A DNA stretch of 23,758 nucleotides from a virus, in IMG/VR virus record IMGVR_UViG_3300024518_003202, positions 1 through 23,758 of that record, one strand, 5' to 3'. Below, piece by piece: positions 12,538-20,898 of this stretch. The notes under the pieces were generated by a model. It was not told the DNA's origin. It did no database searches and worked only from the letters and a program-made list of their open reading frames with translations. The position numbers were made by a program, and so were the translations under genes. Numbering within the stretch: the first letter of the stretch is position 1; each line of letters begins with the position of its first letter.

Positions 12538-13167
12538 TTATCCCCTTATGTCACAAAGTAATTCCATCGCGCCGATTGACGCGATGACCGCCGTGGCCGT
12601 GGCCCCATCGACTACCGCCACCGTTATCCGCACGTCCAGGACGTCCCCCGCGCTAAGACCGCTGGGCGTCACCACAAAGTCGTGGTCAGAAAACACCAGG
12701 TCCGCGTTGATGTCCTGGGCCGCCGTGGTCACCAGGTCCGACCCGTCCACCAGGCCCTCCCGGTCCACCTTGAAGGCCTCCACGTCCACCGTGGCGGAAG
12801 TGTCCGCCACCGTGGTCTCCATGGCCGCGCTAAGGCGGAGGCGGACCGTCTCCCCGTCCTCATATTCCGGCGGGAGGGGGACGCGGCACCACCTACCGTA
12901 ACGCGTGACCGTGGAGGCCTTCACGTCGCCCACCGTCAGCTTGACCGTGTTGGTCCCGTAGGTGCCGCCGCTTATCCCCAGGTCATCCGCCGCACTGGTA
13001 CCAGGCAAAGGGGTCTGGACCGCGTCATGGACCACGCCCGCCGTCAGGTCGATGGGATACACAGCCAGTGCGTCCTGCGTCAAACCGGATCGCGGTATGG
13101 ACGGCATGTTTCCAACTACGGAGAGATCCCCAGCAATTCGCACGCTATCACTAAAACGCGTAGTCAT
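12538..13167 (-). CDS. Virion structural protein near the head-tail junction
   Basis: The 209-residue protein is beta-rich, with an opening MTTRFSDSVRIAGDLSVVGNMP and a body built of long strands (TYGTNTVKLTVGDVKA, PPEYEDGETVRLRLSAAMETTVADTSATVDVEAF, SAGDVLDVRITVAVVDGATATAVIASIGAMELLCDI). Proteins of this design recur in phage structural clusters, in my recollection; the actual location in the particle is unknown. The ATG at 13167 overlaps the gp10-like stop as ATGA. It lies between tail-completion and major tail genes, so a tail tube accessory, decoration or fibre role is possible. Confidence 0.75.
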   Translation of the reverse strand: MTTRFSDSVRIAGDLSVVGNMPSIPRSGLTQDALAVYPIDLTAGVVHDAVQTPLPGTSAADDLGISGGTYGTNTVKLTVGDVKASTVTRYGRWCRVPLPPEYEDGETVRLRLSAAMETTVADTSATVDVEAFKVDREGLVDGSDLVTTAAQDINADLVFSDHDFVVTPSGLSAGDVLDVRITVAVVDGATATAVIASIGAMELLCDIRG

Positions 13168-13673
13168 TTGGTTGCGCCCTTGCGGGCCTCCTGTTCAAGT
13201 CGGGACCCGAAGGCCTTGGAGAATGTTGACACGGCCACGCTATACGCTCGCCGCGCGGCCCGTGTCATAAAGTCGTTGGCCCTGGACCCGGGGTGGTGGA
13301 TGTTCCGGCGGACCTGGCCGCCTGGTAGCTTAGACGGGCCGGGGATGACGTGGGGCCTGGTCCCCATCACTACCAGGTGGAGGACGGAGGCCCTGGCGGA
13401 CGCGCCCTTCTTGGCCTGGGCCTTGGTCCGCTTTGGTTTGATATTCCCTTGGACCACGCCCGTGGATCGGAAGTATCGGAGGGACTGGCGGAGCTGGCGG
13501 GCCAGGTCCCCGGTATCGTGCGGGGCCTCAGACTTAGCGGCTTGGAGTAGCGGCCTGTTTCCCTTGCGGACTCCGAAGGCCACTATGCGGCGCTGGGCCT
13601 TCCGCTCCAGGTCCTTGAGGGCCTGGACCGCCTGGGAGATCCCCTCCAGCTTGACCGTTGCGCCGTCACTCAT
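13164..13673 (-). CDS. HK97 gp10-like head-tail/tail completion protein
   Basis: The 169-residue basic protein has the HK97 gp10 pattern: an N-terminal helix (GISQAVQALKDLERKAQRRIV), GNRPLLQAAKSEAPHDTGDLARQLRQSLRYF, then a VVMGTRPHVIPGP strand and a C-terminal HHPGSRANDFMTRAARRAY helix. The P-H-D-T-G-D-L motif and the H-x-P-G-x3-N-x-F/M block are typical. Members join heads to tails during siphovirus assembly. A stretch KPKRTKAQAKKGASARAS is unusually basic. The ATG at 13673 couples to the preceding stop by ATGA, and the same kind of junction follows it. Confidence 0.87.
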   Translation of the reverse strand: MSDGATVKLEGISQAVQALKDLERKAQRRIVAFGVRKGNRPLLQAAKSEAPHDTGDLARQLRQSLRYFRSTGVVQGNIKPKRTKAQAKKGASARASVLHLVVMGTRPHVIPGPSKLPGGQVRRNIHHPGSRANDFMTRAARRAYSVAVSTFSKAFGSRLEQEARKGATK

Positions 13674-14068
13674 GCCAGCATGACCTCCACCGCGATGGCC
13701 GCAATCTGGAGGCGCTCGTCCGCCTCAATCATGCGTGGCGTGTAATCATCGTACTGGTCCGCTATGGAGATCCAGGCCACCGCCGTGGACGTGAGGGTCC
13801 CGTGGGTCCCGGCCAGGCGTGCCGTGACGGCCGCCGCCAGGTCCTTGGCCGCATCCAAACTAAGGGCGCAACATTCCACGTCATAGTTGACCACGGCCGG
13901 TTCCGGCGGGTCCGCCGAATCGTCCCACTCCACCTTGGACTCCCGCATCCAAATGAGTGGCAGCGTGGCCGCCGCATCCACGTCATTGACCAACAGTTGA
14001 TCCGTGATCCCGGCCACGGTGCCGTCCGCAAGAATGTAGGTCCGCAGGTCCTCATCGCGATCAGCCAT
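13670..14068 (-). CDS. Tail terminator-like protein (DUF3168-type)
   Basis: The 132-residue protein starts MADRDEDLRTYILADGTVAGITDQLLV and continues through TLPLIWMRESKVEWDD, a VNYDVECCALSLDAAKDLAAAVTARLAG helix and a terminal strand ERLQIAAIAVEVML. This plan (short N-terminal helix, strand, long helix, strands) matches DUF3168/tail terminator proteins that cap the tube and bind the head connector. The ATG at 14068 overlaps the preceding stop as TAATG with GGAGGGGG before it. Gene order between head closure and gp10-like genes supports the call, though the match is by pattern only. Confidence 0.75.
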   Translation of the reverse strand: MADRDEDLRTYILADGTVAGITDQLLVNDVDAAATLPLIWMRESKVEWDDSADPPEPAVVNYDVECCALSLDAAKDLAAAVTARLAGTHGTLTSTAVAWISIADQYDDYTPRMIEADERLQIAAIAVEVMLA

Positions 14069-14421
14069 TAGGGGTCCCCCTCCACGCAAAGCAGTTCCAG
14101 CATTATGTTGGCCTCATCGATATTTATTACGTGGCCAATGTGCAAGGCCCGGGACCCGTAGAGCAATCGGAACTCCTTGGTGACGTCCGCGCGGTAATCC
14201 ATGCGGACCTGGTGGGTTGCCTCCGTGAATAGCTGGTGCGCATACTCCGCCGTCCTGGCCGTCAATGGTTTGATCCCCACCCACTCCGTGGCGTTGGCCG
14301 CCAGGTTGCCCCAACTCCCCTCCGTATGTCCCCGGTCATCCGTTCCGGTTTCGGTCCACTCCTGGAGCGTCACCAGGCGGTCCTTGTCCCCGGGGTGGAG
14401 TGTCGAGTTTTGCCGCGCCAT
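14068..14421 (-). CDS. Head closure / head-tail adaptor protein
   Basis: The 117-residue protein has the SPP1 gp16-like adaptor layout: LHPGDKDRLVTLQEWTETGTDDRGHTEGSWGNLAAN, then ATEWVGIKPLTARTAEYAHQLFTEATHQVRMDYRADVTKEFRLLYGSRALHIGHVINIDE and a short end. The conserved W-V-x-I-x-P-L-x-x-R-x-x-E-x and R-Y/V-R-M-D-Y pattern is typical of phage head-tail adaptors that close the portal and accept the tail. The ATG at 14421 is coupled as TGATG to the connector stop and lies six bases after GGAG; two ATGs further upstream (14433, 14424) are less well spaced. Confidence 0.85.
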   Translation of the reverse strand: MARQNSTLHPGDKDRLVTLQEWTETGTDDRGHTEGSWGNLAANATEWVGIKPLTARTAEYAHQLFTEATHQVRMDYRADVTKEFRLLYGSRALHIGHVINIDEANIMLELLCVEGDP

Positions 14422-15071
14422 CATACTCTCCATATCTTGCGGCGGATCTCAGCGGACCAACACCGGCCCACCGCCTGGGCCGCCTGGACCTGGAGGCCTG
14501 GGGCTCCGTCCAGAATCAACTCCCGGCCGGGGCCGTGGAGCTGGGCCGCCTTCACGAAAATGGCGTTCATGGTCTCCGCCTCAATCGCGGCCGCGCTGGC
14601 CGCTATGCCGGTGGTGTAATTGAGCTGGACCGCGTTGGGCCGGTAGTCCACCGCTGGACTCGTGACCAGGGCGTTTTCAGCAATCACAATCCGGGCCGGT
14701 TCGCCAATTAGATCCGTGGCGTAGTTTCCGCTGGACCATGTCTGAAGGACATTATCCGTGTCGTAGTATTTGATTGAGTCCACGGAAACTACCGGGGCCA
14801 GTTGCGGGTGGACTACGTCCACGTGATCCCACGGCCAGACGTCCCAGTATTCCACCACCGCCGCCTGGACAAGCAGGCGGGAGGTATCGTCCTCCCACTG
14901 TCTGGCGGCCGTGTTCAGATAGCGCGTCAACTCCGTGTCTTGAGTGGACCCGCTCACGCGCACGTGGGACTTAAACAGGGACAACAGCGTGGCCCCCACG
15001 GCCGTGCGGTTGGTCTCCGCGTCCAGGGCCACGTGGTCGAACACGTTGGACCAGTATCGTTGCCACGTCAT
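14421..15071 (-). CDS. Head-tail connector protein (gp6-like)
   Basis: The 216-residue protein follows the connector plan: helical start with LDAETNRTAVGATLLSLFKSHVRV, TRYLNTAARQWEDDTSRLLVQAAVVEYWD, then a beta segment (LAPVVSVDSIKYYDTDNVLQTW), a VQLNYTTGIAASAAAIEAETMNAIFVKAAQLHG block and a final helix. The strand-rich centre with V-x-S-I-x-Y-Y-D and the Y-T-x-G motif are typical of gp6/gp15-type adaptors that dock under the portal. The ATG at 15071 follows GGGAGAAAG. It is separated from the preceding structural gene by a 109-base gap with two inverted repeats. Confidence 0.87.
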   Translation of the reverse strand: MTWQRYWSNVFDHVALDAETNRTAVGATLLSLFKSHVRVSGSTQDTELTRYLNTAARQWEDDTSRLLVQAAVVEYWDVWPWDHVDVVHPQLAPVVSVDSIKYYDTDNVLQTWSSGNYATDLIGEPARIVIAENALVTSPAVDYRPNAVQLNYTTGIAASAAAIEAETMNAIFVKAAQLHGPGRELILDGAPGLQVQAAQAVGRCWSAEIRRKIWRV

Positions 15072-15086
15072 ACTTTCTCCCTTCCC

Positions 15087-15126
15087 CGGGCCCGCCTGGC
15101 GCTGTCAAGACCACCAGGCGGGCCCG
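15087..15126 (-). promoter_or_regulatory. Strong inverted repeat in the connector leader
   Basis: A perfect 13-bp stem (CGGGCCCGCCTGG / CCAGGCGGGCCCG) with a 14-base loop lies 15 bases upstream of the connector ATG, just ahead of its GGGAGA ribosome site. It lacks a T-tract, so it looks more like an RNA-processing or attenuation hairpin than an intrinsic terminator. A weaker hairpin (TTGACC / GGTCAA) lies at about 15161-15175. Confidence 0.65.
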
Positions 15127-15180
15127 CCTTCCGCCAACCAACCACGCGTCAATAAGGTTTTGACCTTTAGGGTCAAGGGG

Positions 15181-15678
15181 TCAATCTGTGATAGCGGAAA
15201 CCGCTATGGACGGATTGTGCATCCCGGGATGCAACACGTAGAGCGCCGCCAGGACCATGTTGGCCCCGTTGCCAGTCCCCACGCGCAGACAATCAAAACT
15301 GTTGTCAATGTCCAACTGGGCCGCCACGTCGATCTCAATGACGTAAAGCAAATTCTTGGCGTTGGTGGTGTCGGTGGTAAACGTGTCGGACGTCACGGCG
15401 GTCTTGACCAAGGTATCAGACGCGCCCGTGTCCGTGTTCACGTAGACCCAGTCGAACTCCACCGCCTTCTCCCCGGTACCGGCCACGGCCGTGGCCTGTT
15501 TGACCGTGATGGCGGACCCGGTGACCGTGGTCCCGTTGTCCACCAGCAAGATGATTGTGGCCCGTGCGTAGTCCTTCACGCTCACGTAATCCGGGGTGGA
15601 TGAGCTGGGCGTGATGGGAGCCAGGCCCGTCACGATTTTGGACTTCATCAGTAGTTCAATGTAGGCGTTCACTGTCAT
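15181..15678 (-). CDS. Head decoration-like structural protein
   Basis: The 165-residue beta-rich protein follows the major capsid gene and has a repetitive Thr/Asp/Ala-rich strand pattern (ARATIILLVDNGTTVTGSAITVKQATAVAGTGEKAVEFDWVYVNTDTGASDTLVKTAVTSDTFTTDTTNAKNLLYVIEIDVAAQLD). Similar proteins stand next to capsid genes in many environmental phages, from memory, and a decoration or stabilising role is the usual inference. The ATG at 15678 lies close behind CGGAGGAT (short spacing). It is bracketed by the post-capsid terminator and the hairpin-rich leader of the connector, so its expression is set separately. Confidence 0.78.
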   Translation of the reverse strand: MTVNAYIELLMKSKIVTGLAPITPSSSTPDYVSVKDYARATIILLVDNGTTVTGSAITVKQATAVAGTGEKAVEFDWVYVNTDTGASDTLVKTAVTSDTFTTDTTNAKNLLYVIEIDVAAQLDIDNSFDCLRVGTGNGANMVLAALYVLHPGMHNPSIAVSAITD

Positions 15679-15704
15679 ATCCTCCGGAGTGTTTCGTTTG
15701 ATAG

Positions 15705-15741
15705 TAAAAAGGTGGGCGGTCTTTGGTTCCCGGTACCGCCC
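15705..15741 (-). terminator. Intrinsic terminator after the capsid gene
   Basis: On the minus strand the stem GGGCGGT / ACCGCCC (7 bp, 14-base loop) is followed after ACC by TTTTTA. It lies 36 bases after the major capsid stop, in the 98-base gap before the next gene. It probably trims the abundant capsid message while allowing read-through to the rest of the late genes. Confidence 0.78.
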
Positions 15742-15776
15742 AGGATTCCGGGGTGAGGTTTCGCCCCACGGATCGA

Positions 15777-17225
15777 TTATGCGCGGACGGCCAGGGACAC
15801 GTACGGACTGTACGTGGCGGACCCGGTCCGGGCCGAAATGGTCTTGGACCACCGTGGCATTCCCATAAGTCGCCAGACGGCCTTGACGGCGGTCAAGTCG
15901 TAGTCAAACCAAAGGTGCATAGACGTGGAGAGATTCGGCCCCAGTGTCTTATACCCAATGAGGTACTGGGAGAAATCGGACAGGAGAATGTCCCCCTTGG
16001 TCCCCAGGGTTTCGCACGCCTGGTGAGGAATCGATGGGCGGCCCAAGATGCTACCGAACGGGGCCCCGGCATAGCTGGACCCCTGGGGTCCGCTGGGCAA
16101 GTAGACGGGCGTGTCCGATGAGGTACCGGCCACCACCATCTTGAGTAACTCCGTCTCGCAATCCTGGTTGAACACCCACGTTGCGCGGCCACGGAAATCT
16201 CCATAGCACGCGCTATACATCTTGGAGATATTTGTGGAGTTGATCGTGGCGGCCGTCTGGCCGGATTCCTTGGCCACGTTTTTAAGGGCGTTGGACGCCA
16301 GTAGGCCTTTCATTTGTCCGGCCCCGGTCCCCTGGAGGACTCCGAAGTCCACCTTCCACCGGAGTTTCTTGCCGATGGTGGCGAACAGGTAAGCGCCCAA
16401 CTGCGCCGCGTCCGCCATCAGCTCATCCGTGACGGGACAGATACACGTCAGCTTGGCCAGGTTCATTCCGGACTGGCCCAGGTTAATCTTGCTTTGCGTG
16501 ATCTGTTTTCCCTCGCCCTCCCAGTAGGCGGTGGGCCCGTTGGTACTCCAAGGCGCGTCCTCATCCACGGGCCAGGCCAGTGCATGATTGACGGGCGTTT
16601 TCTCGCACAGGTCGAATAGGGACCCCTGGGCACCCACGTACTCCATGACCTGGCCGGAGAACTCCGGAGGAATCAGAAAGCCACCGTCCGGTCCGCTTCC
16701 CGTGTTGGCCCAAGTCGTGGGGGCCATGCGGGCCAATCTTTCGTCCGTCTGGGGAGACCCGGGGCGCTGGGCCAGGGAGGCCACCCGCGCGAACTCTCCG
16801 AAGTTATCAAACCCGGCCCGGGGATCGCGGCCCCAGGCAAAGGCCTGGCGGCCAGGTGCCGGGTTAGGATCAGTCCGCCGTCCGCCACCAGCTCCGCCGC
16901 CGTCGCCACCAGCTCCGCCGCCACCAGCTCCGCCGCCACCAGCTCCGCCGCCGTCGCCACCAGCTCCGGCCAGGCGGGCCACGCCACGCTCCAGGACTTG
17001 GATACGCGCCTGGCGGTAGTCGATGTCCTGGTCAATTTGCTCCAGCTCCGCCACCTCCTCGTCCGTCATATCCACGGCCTGGCGGCCCTCAAGTAACTCC
17101 TGGACCCGGGCCCGCATGGTATCCACCTGGCCGCGCAGTGTCGCCAGTTGGTCCTCCGCTCCCGGGACGTCCATCCGCGCACGGCGGTGGAGTGGTTGCG
17201 CGTCGATAATGTTTCGCATGGTCAT
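15777..17225 (-). CDS. Major capsid protein, HK97 fold, with delta-like domain and Gly-rich linker
   Basis: The 482-residue protein begins with a coiled-coil delta/scaffold-like domain (about residues 22-86, EDQLATLRGQVDTMRARVQELLE and similar). A pure Gly/Ala/Asp linker spans residues 87-115. The HK97 capsid core follows from about residue 160 (TGSGPDGGFLIPPEFSGQVMEYV, then WPVDEDAPWSTNGPTAYWEGEGKQITQSKINLGQSGMNLAKLTCICPVTDELMADA). The N-terminal part is presumably removed by the ClpP-like protease encoded just upstream. The ATG at 17225 lies two bases after the protease stop with GGAG ten bases upstream; a GTG at 17231 is the alternative. A terminator follows the gene. Confidence 0.92.
   Translation of the reverse strand: MTMRNIIDAQPLHRRARMDVPGAEDQLATLRGQVDTMRARVQELLEGRQAVDMTDEEVAELEQIDQDIDYRQARIQVLERGVARLAGAGGDGGGAGGGGAGGGGAGGDGGGAGGGRRTDPNPAPGRQAFAWGRDPRAGFDNFGEFARVASLAQRPGSPQTDERLARMAPTTWANTGSGPDGGFLIPPEFSGQVMEYVGAQGSLFDLCEKTPVNHALAWPVDEDAPWSTNGPTAYWEGEGKQITQSKINLGQSGMNLAKLTCICPVTDELMADAAQLGAYLFATIGKKLRWKVDFGVLQGTGAGQMKGLLASNALKNVAKESGQTAATINSTNISKMYSACYGDFRGRATWVFNQDCETELLKMVVAGTSSDTPVYLPSGPQGSSYAGAPFGSILGRPSIPHQACETLGTKGDILLSDFSQYLIGYKTLGPNLSTSMHLWFDYDLTAVKAVWRLMGMPRWSKTISARTGSATYSPYVSLAVRA
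16885..16967. repeat. 15-bp-type repeats encoding the capsid Gly-rich linker
   Basis: Degenerate tandem copies of ccaccagctccgccg lie within the capsid gene and encode GGGAGG-type repeats between delta-like domain and core. Repetitive DNA of this type can change length by slippage, so linker length may vary between relatives. Confidence 0.85.
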
Positions 17226-17227
17226 AG

Positions 17228-17851
17228 TCACTTAACTCCATATTTGGTTTTCAAATGGTCAACGTCCACCGGCACGTGGCGGGCCCCTAACATCTGGGCC
17301 AGCTTGTCCCGATCCCTGGCCGTGTATTCCTCCAGCGCGCCGTTTTGGACGTCACGCCGTGCGGAAATCACGTTATTAATAAACCCCATCCGGCACGCCG
17401 CCTCCGCGTCCAGATAAGTCTCAACTTGCATCATGCGGGATAGGGCGTTGCGCGGTTGTTTGGTCGCGCCCGCATACACTCCCAGGACTTGGTCTTTGGT
17501 GGCCTTGAGATATCCAAAGTCACGTTCCGCCGTGGCCAGTGTCACCATTTCACTGGTGGGCGGTATCCATGGGTCATGGATCATCATAAGCGCGTTGGAC
17601 GGGGCCTCCGCGTAGTCCGCCGCGCAGACCAACAGCGTACCGGCGGAGAATACGTCCCCCTCCAGGTACGCGTTGACGTGACGTTTTGACGATGCCAGTA
17701 AATTGTGGCACGTGATCCCCGCATGGAGTAGGCCGCCTGGTGACGCGATCCGCAGGTCGATTGGATCGGCCGCCGGGACCGCGTTGATGGCCTTGCGCAA
17801 GTCGCTTGCAAAATCCTCAGTAATCACTCCGAAACATTCAATGACGGCCAT
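17228..17851 (-). CDS. ClpP-like prohead protease (S14 family)
   Basis: The 207-residue protein has the Clp serine-protease plan: an N-terminal strand, IDLRIASPGGLLHAG (residues 31-45), nucleophile Ser69 in GDVFSAGTLLV, His92 in NALMMIHDPW, and Asp148 in TYLDAEAACRMGFINNV. Together these form a complete Ser-His-Asp triad. Phage ClpP-like proteases cut the capsid scaffold domain during head maturation. It lies between portal and capsid genes, the standard position. The ATG at 17851 follows GGAGAGGAATAGC one base after the portal stop, and the capsid start is two bases after its own stop, so the three are coordinately translated. Confidence 0.92.
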   Translation of the reverse strand: MAVIECFGVITEDFASDLRKAINAVPAADPIDLRIASPGGLLHAGITCHNLLASSKRHVNAYLEGDVFSAGTLLVCAADYAEAPSNALMMIHDPWIPPTSEMVTLATAERDFGYLKATKDQVLGVYAGATKQPRNALSRMMQVETYLDAEAACRMGFINNVISARRDVQNGALEEYTARDRDKLAQMLGARHVPVDVDHLKTKYGVK

Positions 17852-17852
17852 G

Positions 17853-19151
17853 CTATTCCTCTCCCTCCCCGTCCACCACCTCCTCCGGGTCCGGGTCTGG
17901 CGGAGGTATCGGCGGGGTCCCGATTGTTTGCGTTGGCACCGGGTCCGGTTTCGGTGCGTTTAATTGCTCCAGCGTTTGCAGATTGACGGGACACGTGAAC
18001 ACGTCCCCGTCCGGCCCCAGGTCCGGCATACCTTCCGCGCGGCGGATCTCATTTGGGCTAATCGATCCCAGGTCACGGAGGCCCTTGTAATATTTGACAC
18101 GGGTTTCCGGGTCCAGGCGCAGCAAGGCCTTCGGACTCATTTCGGAATAGAATTGGTGGACCCGGGCGCGGCTTATCAACTTGCGGTTGGACTGTTGTTC
18201 CAGCTTGACCACGTGGGGCCCCAGGGAGTCCCGGATAAACTCCAAGGACTGGTGGGCTATGTTGCTAAACGTGGCCCGGGTCAAGTCGTAAACCATATGC
18301 GGTGGGACCCGGCAGAATCGGCAAATGTCAATCACGGAGAACTCCCGGGACTCCAGGAGTTGCGCGTCCGTGTTCGGCATACTCATAGGCTGGAAATCCA
18401 GGCCCTCACTCATCATTACCACTTTGCCATGTTTGTCCGCGCCGCTGTTTTGCGCGTTCCAGCTTTTCTGTAATTGTTTGGCCTTGGTATCCCCCAGGTG
18501 GCCGCCGCCGGCCGGAGACAATAGGCCGGAGATCCGGGCCCCCTTCTCCATTTGGGACGCCATGGATACTTCTTGGCCGATGGCCAGGCCCAGACAACGG
18601 GCCATATATTGGACCACGGACCACCCTTCCAACTCGTCCCCCATCCCACGGAAATGCAACACGTCCGCCGCCGGTAACACCTCCGGATTCCCGGTAGGCT
18701 GTTGGACCTCATAGTAGAGTTGGCCCTGGTGACGGAAGGGCGTCACCCGCCACGGTTCAATGGGCCATAGCGCCACCGGCCGGTAGGCCGTGTCCCGCAC
18801 GATTTCCGAATATGCGTTTCCCCAGACCACCTTCCACCGCATCATTAGCTCACGCCAGACGGCCGCATCTTGCTCGTGGTTGGGGGCCCGGTATAGCAAT
18901 CGGTCCGCCGGATGGTCCCGCGCGATCCGGTTGGAGCCATTGGAGTCAATCACCTCATGGACCCGCCAGTCCATTTGGCTAACGCCCTCACAGAGGACCC
19001 GCACGCAACACCAAAATGCGGACACGGTCATGGCCGTCTCATCCGTCACCAGTTGTCCGGCCGTCTTAGCGGGGAGCTGGAGCTGTTGGGCGCGGCCATA
19101 ACTGGGAAGGATTCTCCGGGCCATCTGGGCCAGGCGCTTAGTCCATTTCAT
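17853..19151 (-). CDS. Phage portal protein (HK97 family)
   Basis: The 432-residue protein has the HK97-type portal pattern: VSAFWCCVRVLCEGVSQMDWRVHE near residue 45, HPADRLLYRAPNHEQDAAVWRELMMRWKVVWGNAYSEIVRDTA, PVALWPIEPWRVTPF, VLHFRGMGDELEGWSVVQYMARCLGLAIG, and ICRFCRVPPHMVYDLTRATFSNIAHQSLEF in the C-terminal half. Portals form the dodecameric DNA gate. The C-terminus is Pro/Asp-rich (TPPIPPPDPDPEEVV). The ATG at 19151 overlaps the terminase stop by 14 bases, with GGAGGAG upstream at long spacing. Confidence 0.94.
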   Translation of the reverse strand: MKWTKRLAQMARRILPSYGRAQQLQLPAKTAGQLVTDETAMTVSAFWCCVRVLCEGVSQMDWRVHEVIDSNGSNRIARDHPADRLLYRAPNHEQDAAVWRELMMRWKVVWGNAYSEIVRDTAYRPVALWPIEPWRVTPFRHQGQLYYEVQQPTGNPEVLPAADVLHFRGMGDELEGWSVVQYMARCLGLAIGQEVSMASQMEKGARISGLLSPAGGGHLGDTKAKQLQKSWNAQNSGADKHGKVVMMSEGLDFQPMSMPNTDAQLLESREFSVIDICRFCRVPPHMVYDLTRATFSNIAHQSLEFIRDSLGPHVVKLEQQSNRKLISRARVHQFYSEMSPKALLRLDPETRVKYYKGLRDLGSISPNEIRRAEGMPDLGPDGDVFTCPVNLQTLEQLNAPKPDPVPTQTIGTPPIPPPDPDPEEVVDGEGEE

Positions 19152-20868
19152 AAATCACAATCTCCTCCGAATCCGCGTCCCAGTGGATGGCCTGGGAGTA
19201 GGCCATAACGGCCGCCTGGATTCCATCCACCGTTTTATGCGGGGCCCCGGTCTGGTCCGGTTTTAGGGGTTTCTTATAACCGTGGGTGGTCGAAACGCAT
19301 GACGCGTGTTTTGCTTGCCAGGCCAGGATAGGGTGGCCGGGGTGCTCCAGCTCCGCCGCCTTTATGTCCGCCTCAAAGTTATCGGTGGCCTCGTGGTATG
19401 ACTCGTGGGATTGGCTAAACGGGATGACCTCCACGCCCGTCTCTTTCTGGACCTCATTGATAATCGATTGAGCGCCCTTCGGATCATAGAGCAAGGCCCG
19501 GACCTGGTGGGTCTGGGCCACCTCGCAAATGGTCTGGACAATTGCGTCCTGGTTGATCCGCTCACCATCGCAAACGTGGATGTCCCCGTCCGCCTCCCAC
19601 TGTTCTATCGCGGTCCATTTGCGCAGCTCCAGGGCCCGCATACGTGGCACCCAGAACCACGGCCAGATACGTGGCGGCCGCGATCCGTCCCACGCTTTGG
19701 ATACCATGGCCAGCGCGGTCAAGTCCGTGACGGAGGACATATCCAAGGCCAACCAGTTGGCACCGTCCGCCAGACTGGCCAGGTCATAGTCCTGGCGGCA
19801 TGTATCCCAGTGTCTCACTAGCCACTCATTCCTGGCCGCCGTCCTCCAGATGCAATAAAAAAATCGGAGGAGGTTGGCCATTAGACTTGGATTCTGGAGG
19901 GCCTCCCGGATTTGGGAAAGCAAGAAAGATTCGGGAATGATTGTCCCTAGTCCCGGGTTGCATCGATAGGCCACGGGCAAGCGCGTGGCCCCACCGGCCA
20001 CCGCCTCAATCTCCGCCTCCGCCTGTTCGCGTCCGGCGGTATAGATACGCCCGTGGAACTCCGGTGCGTCCACCTCACCGGCCATAACCTTTTGCGCGTA
20101 GGTCCTCTGGCGAAAGCAAACGGATTCCTCATCGTCCCCGCTGTTTGTGATGGCCAGGTGGAGCCACCCCAGGCGGACCGCGCTTCCGTAGGTCCATTTG
20201 TCAAAGGACTTGGAATTGGTCCACTCGTGCAATTCGTCCATGACCAGCAAGAAGGGATTCGGTCCGCTCATCCCCTTACCGCTCAAACATTGGATGACGC
20301 TATTAGAGTCCGGCCAGGTTATCCGATCCCCACGGACCATCCGGCACCGTAGCTCCAGGTCATTGTTGGCCGCCACCAGCTCCTCCACCTGGCGCTGGAC
20401 TATCTTGGCCTGGTCTTTGGTGGACGCCAGGTTGTAACATTCCGCGCCACCCTCTCCCATGAATCGCGAGAAGTAGGCCGCCACGGTGGCCGCAAAGGTG
20501 GACTTCCCGGACTTCTTTCCGCACTCAATGTAAACCTTATTGACGCCACGGACGCGGTCCTCCCGGTACCAACCAAAGATAGGACGGACCCAGTCCGTGA
20601 GTTGCCACGGGGTCCACTCAATCGGTTTGCCCGCCCATTGGCCCTTGGAGTGTCGGAAGAATTGGCGGCATATTGTTGTGAAGTGTTCCACGGCCGCCGG
20701 AGAATACTTCCACCCCGAATCCAGACGCAGGCGATTAACTGGCGATAGGCGCGATTCTCCCAGCGCTTGCCGGATGAGCGTAGCATTATCCGTCCAATCC
20801 ACGGAGGGATTCGGCATGGCCGGGAAGGCCAGCGGGGATAGCTTTCTGGGGTCAATCTTTCCCGTCAT
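19138..20868 (-). CDS. terL: Terminase large subunit
   Basis: The 576-residue protein has the two-domain terminase layout. The ATPase domain shows Walker A at residues 116-123 (CGKKSGKS) and Walker B at 207-212 (LLVMDE). The nuclease domain begins with Asp376 in LALDMSSVTDLTAL, with later acidic positions in LLYDPKGAQ and KTVDGIQAAVMAYSQA. These features fit the HK97-like Terminase_1 family. It pumps DNA into proheads through the portal. No small subunit was recognised; the HNH gene just upstream is a common neighbour in HK97-like phages and may be needed for cutting. The ATG at 20868 has only a weak CAGGCG site; spacing to the next gene upstream is 30 bases. Confidence 0.95.
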   Translation of the reverse strand: MTGKIDPRKLSPLAFPAMPNPSVDWTDNATLIRQALGESRLSPVNRLRLDSGWKYSPAAVEHFTTICRQFFRHSKGQWAGKPIEWTPWQLTDWVRPIFGWYREDRVRGVNKVYIECGKKSGKSTFAATVAAYFSRFMGEGGAECYNLASTKDQAKIVQRQVEELVAANNDLELRCRMVRGDRITWPDSNSVIQCLSGKGMSGPNPFLLVMDELHEWTNSKSFDKWTYGSAVRLGWLHLAITNSGDDEESVCFRQRTYAQKVMAGEVDAPEFHGRIYTAGREQAEAEIEAVAGGATRLPVAYRCNPGLGTIIPESFLLSQIREALQNPSLMANLLRFFYCIWRTAARNEWLVRHWDTCRQDYDLASLADGANWLALDMSSVTDLTALAMVSKAWDGSRPPRIWPWFWVPRMRALELRKWTAIEQWEADGDIHVCDGERINQDAIVQTICEVAQTHQVRALLYDPKGAQSIINEVQKETGVEVIPFSQSHESYHEATDNFEADIKAAELEHPGHPILAWQAKHASCVSTTHGYKKPLKPDQTGAPHKTVDGIQAAVMAYSQAIHWDADSEEIVIYEMD

Positions 20869-20898
20869 TTGTTACGCCTGGTTTAACACGTCAAAATT

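Noticed and set aside
12682-13683. Plus-strand open frame of 333 codons opposite the gp10-like and structural genes
   Set aside because: No recognisable domain, crosses several well-supported minus-strand genes, and lacks a ribosome site.
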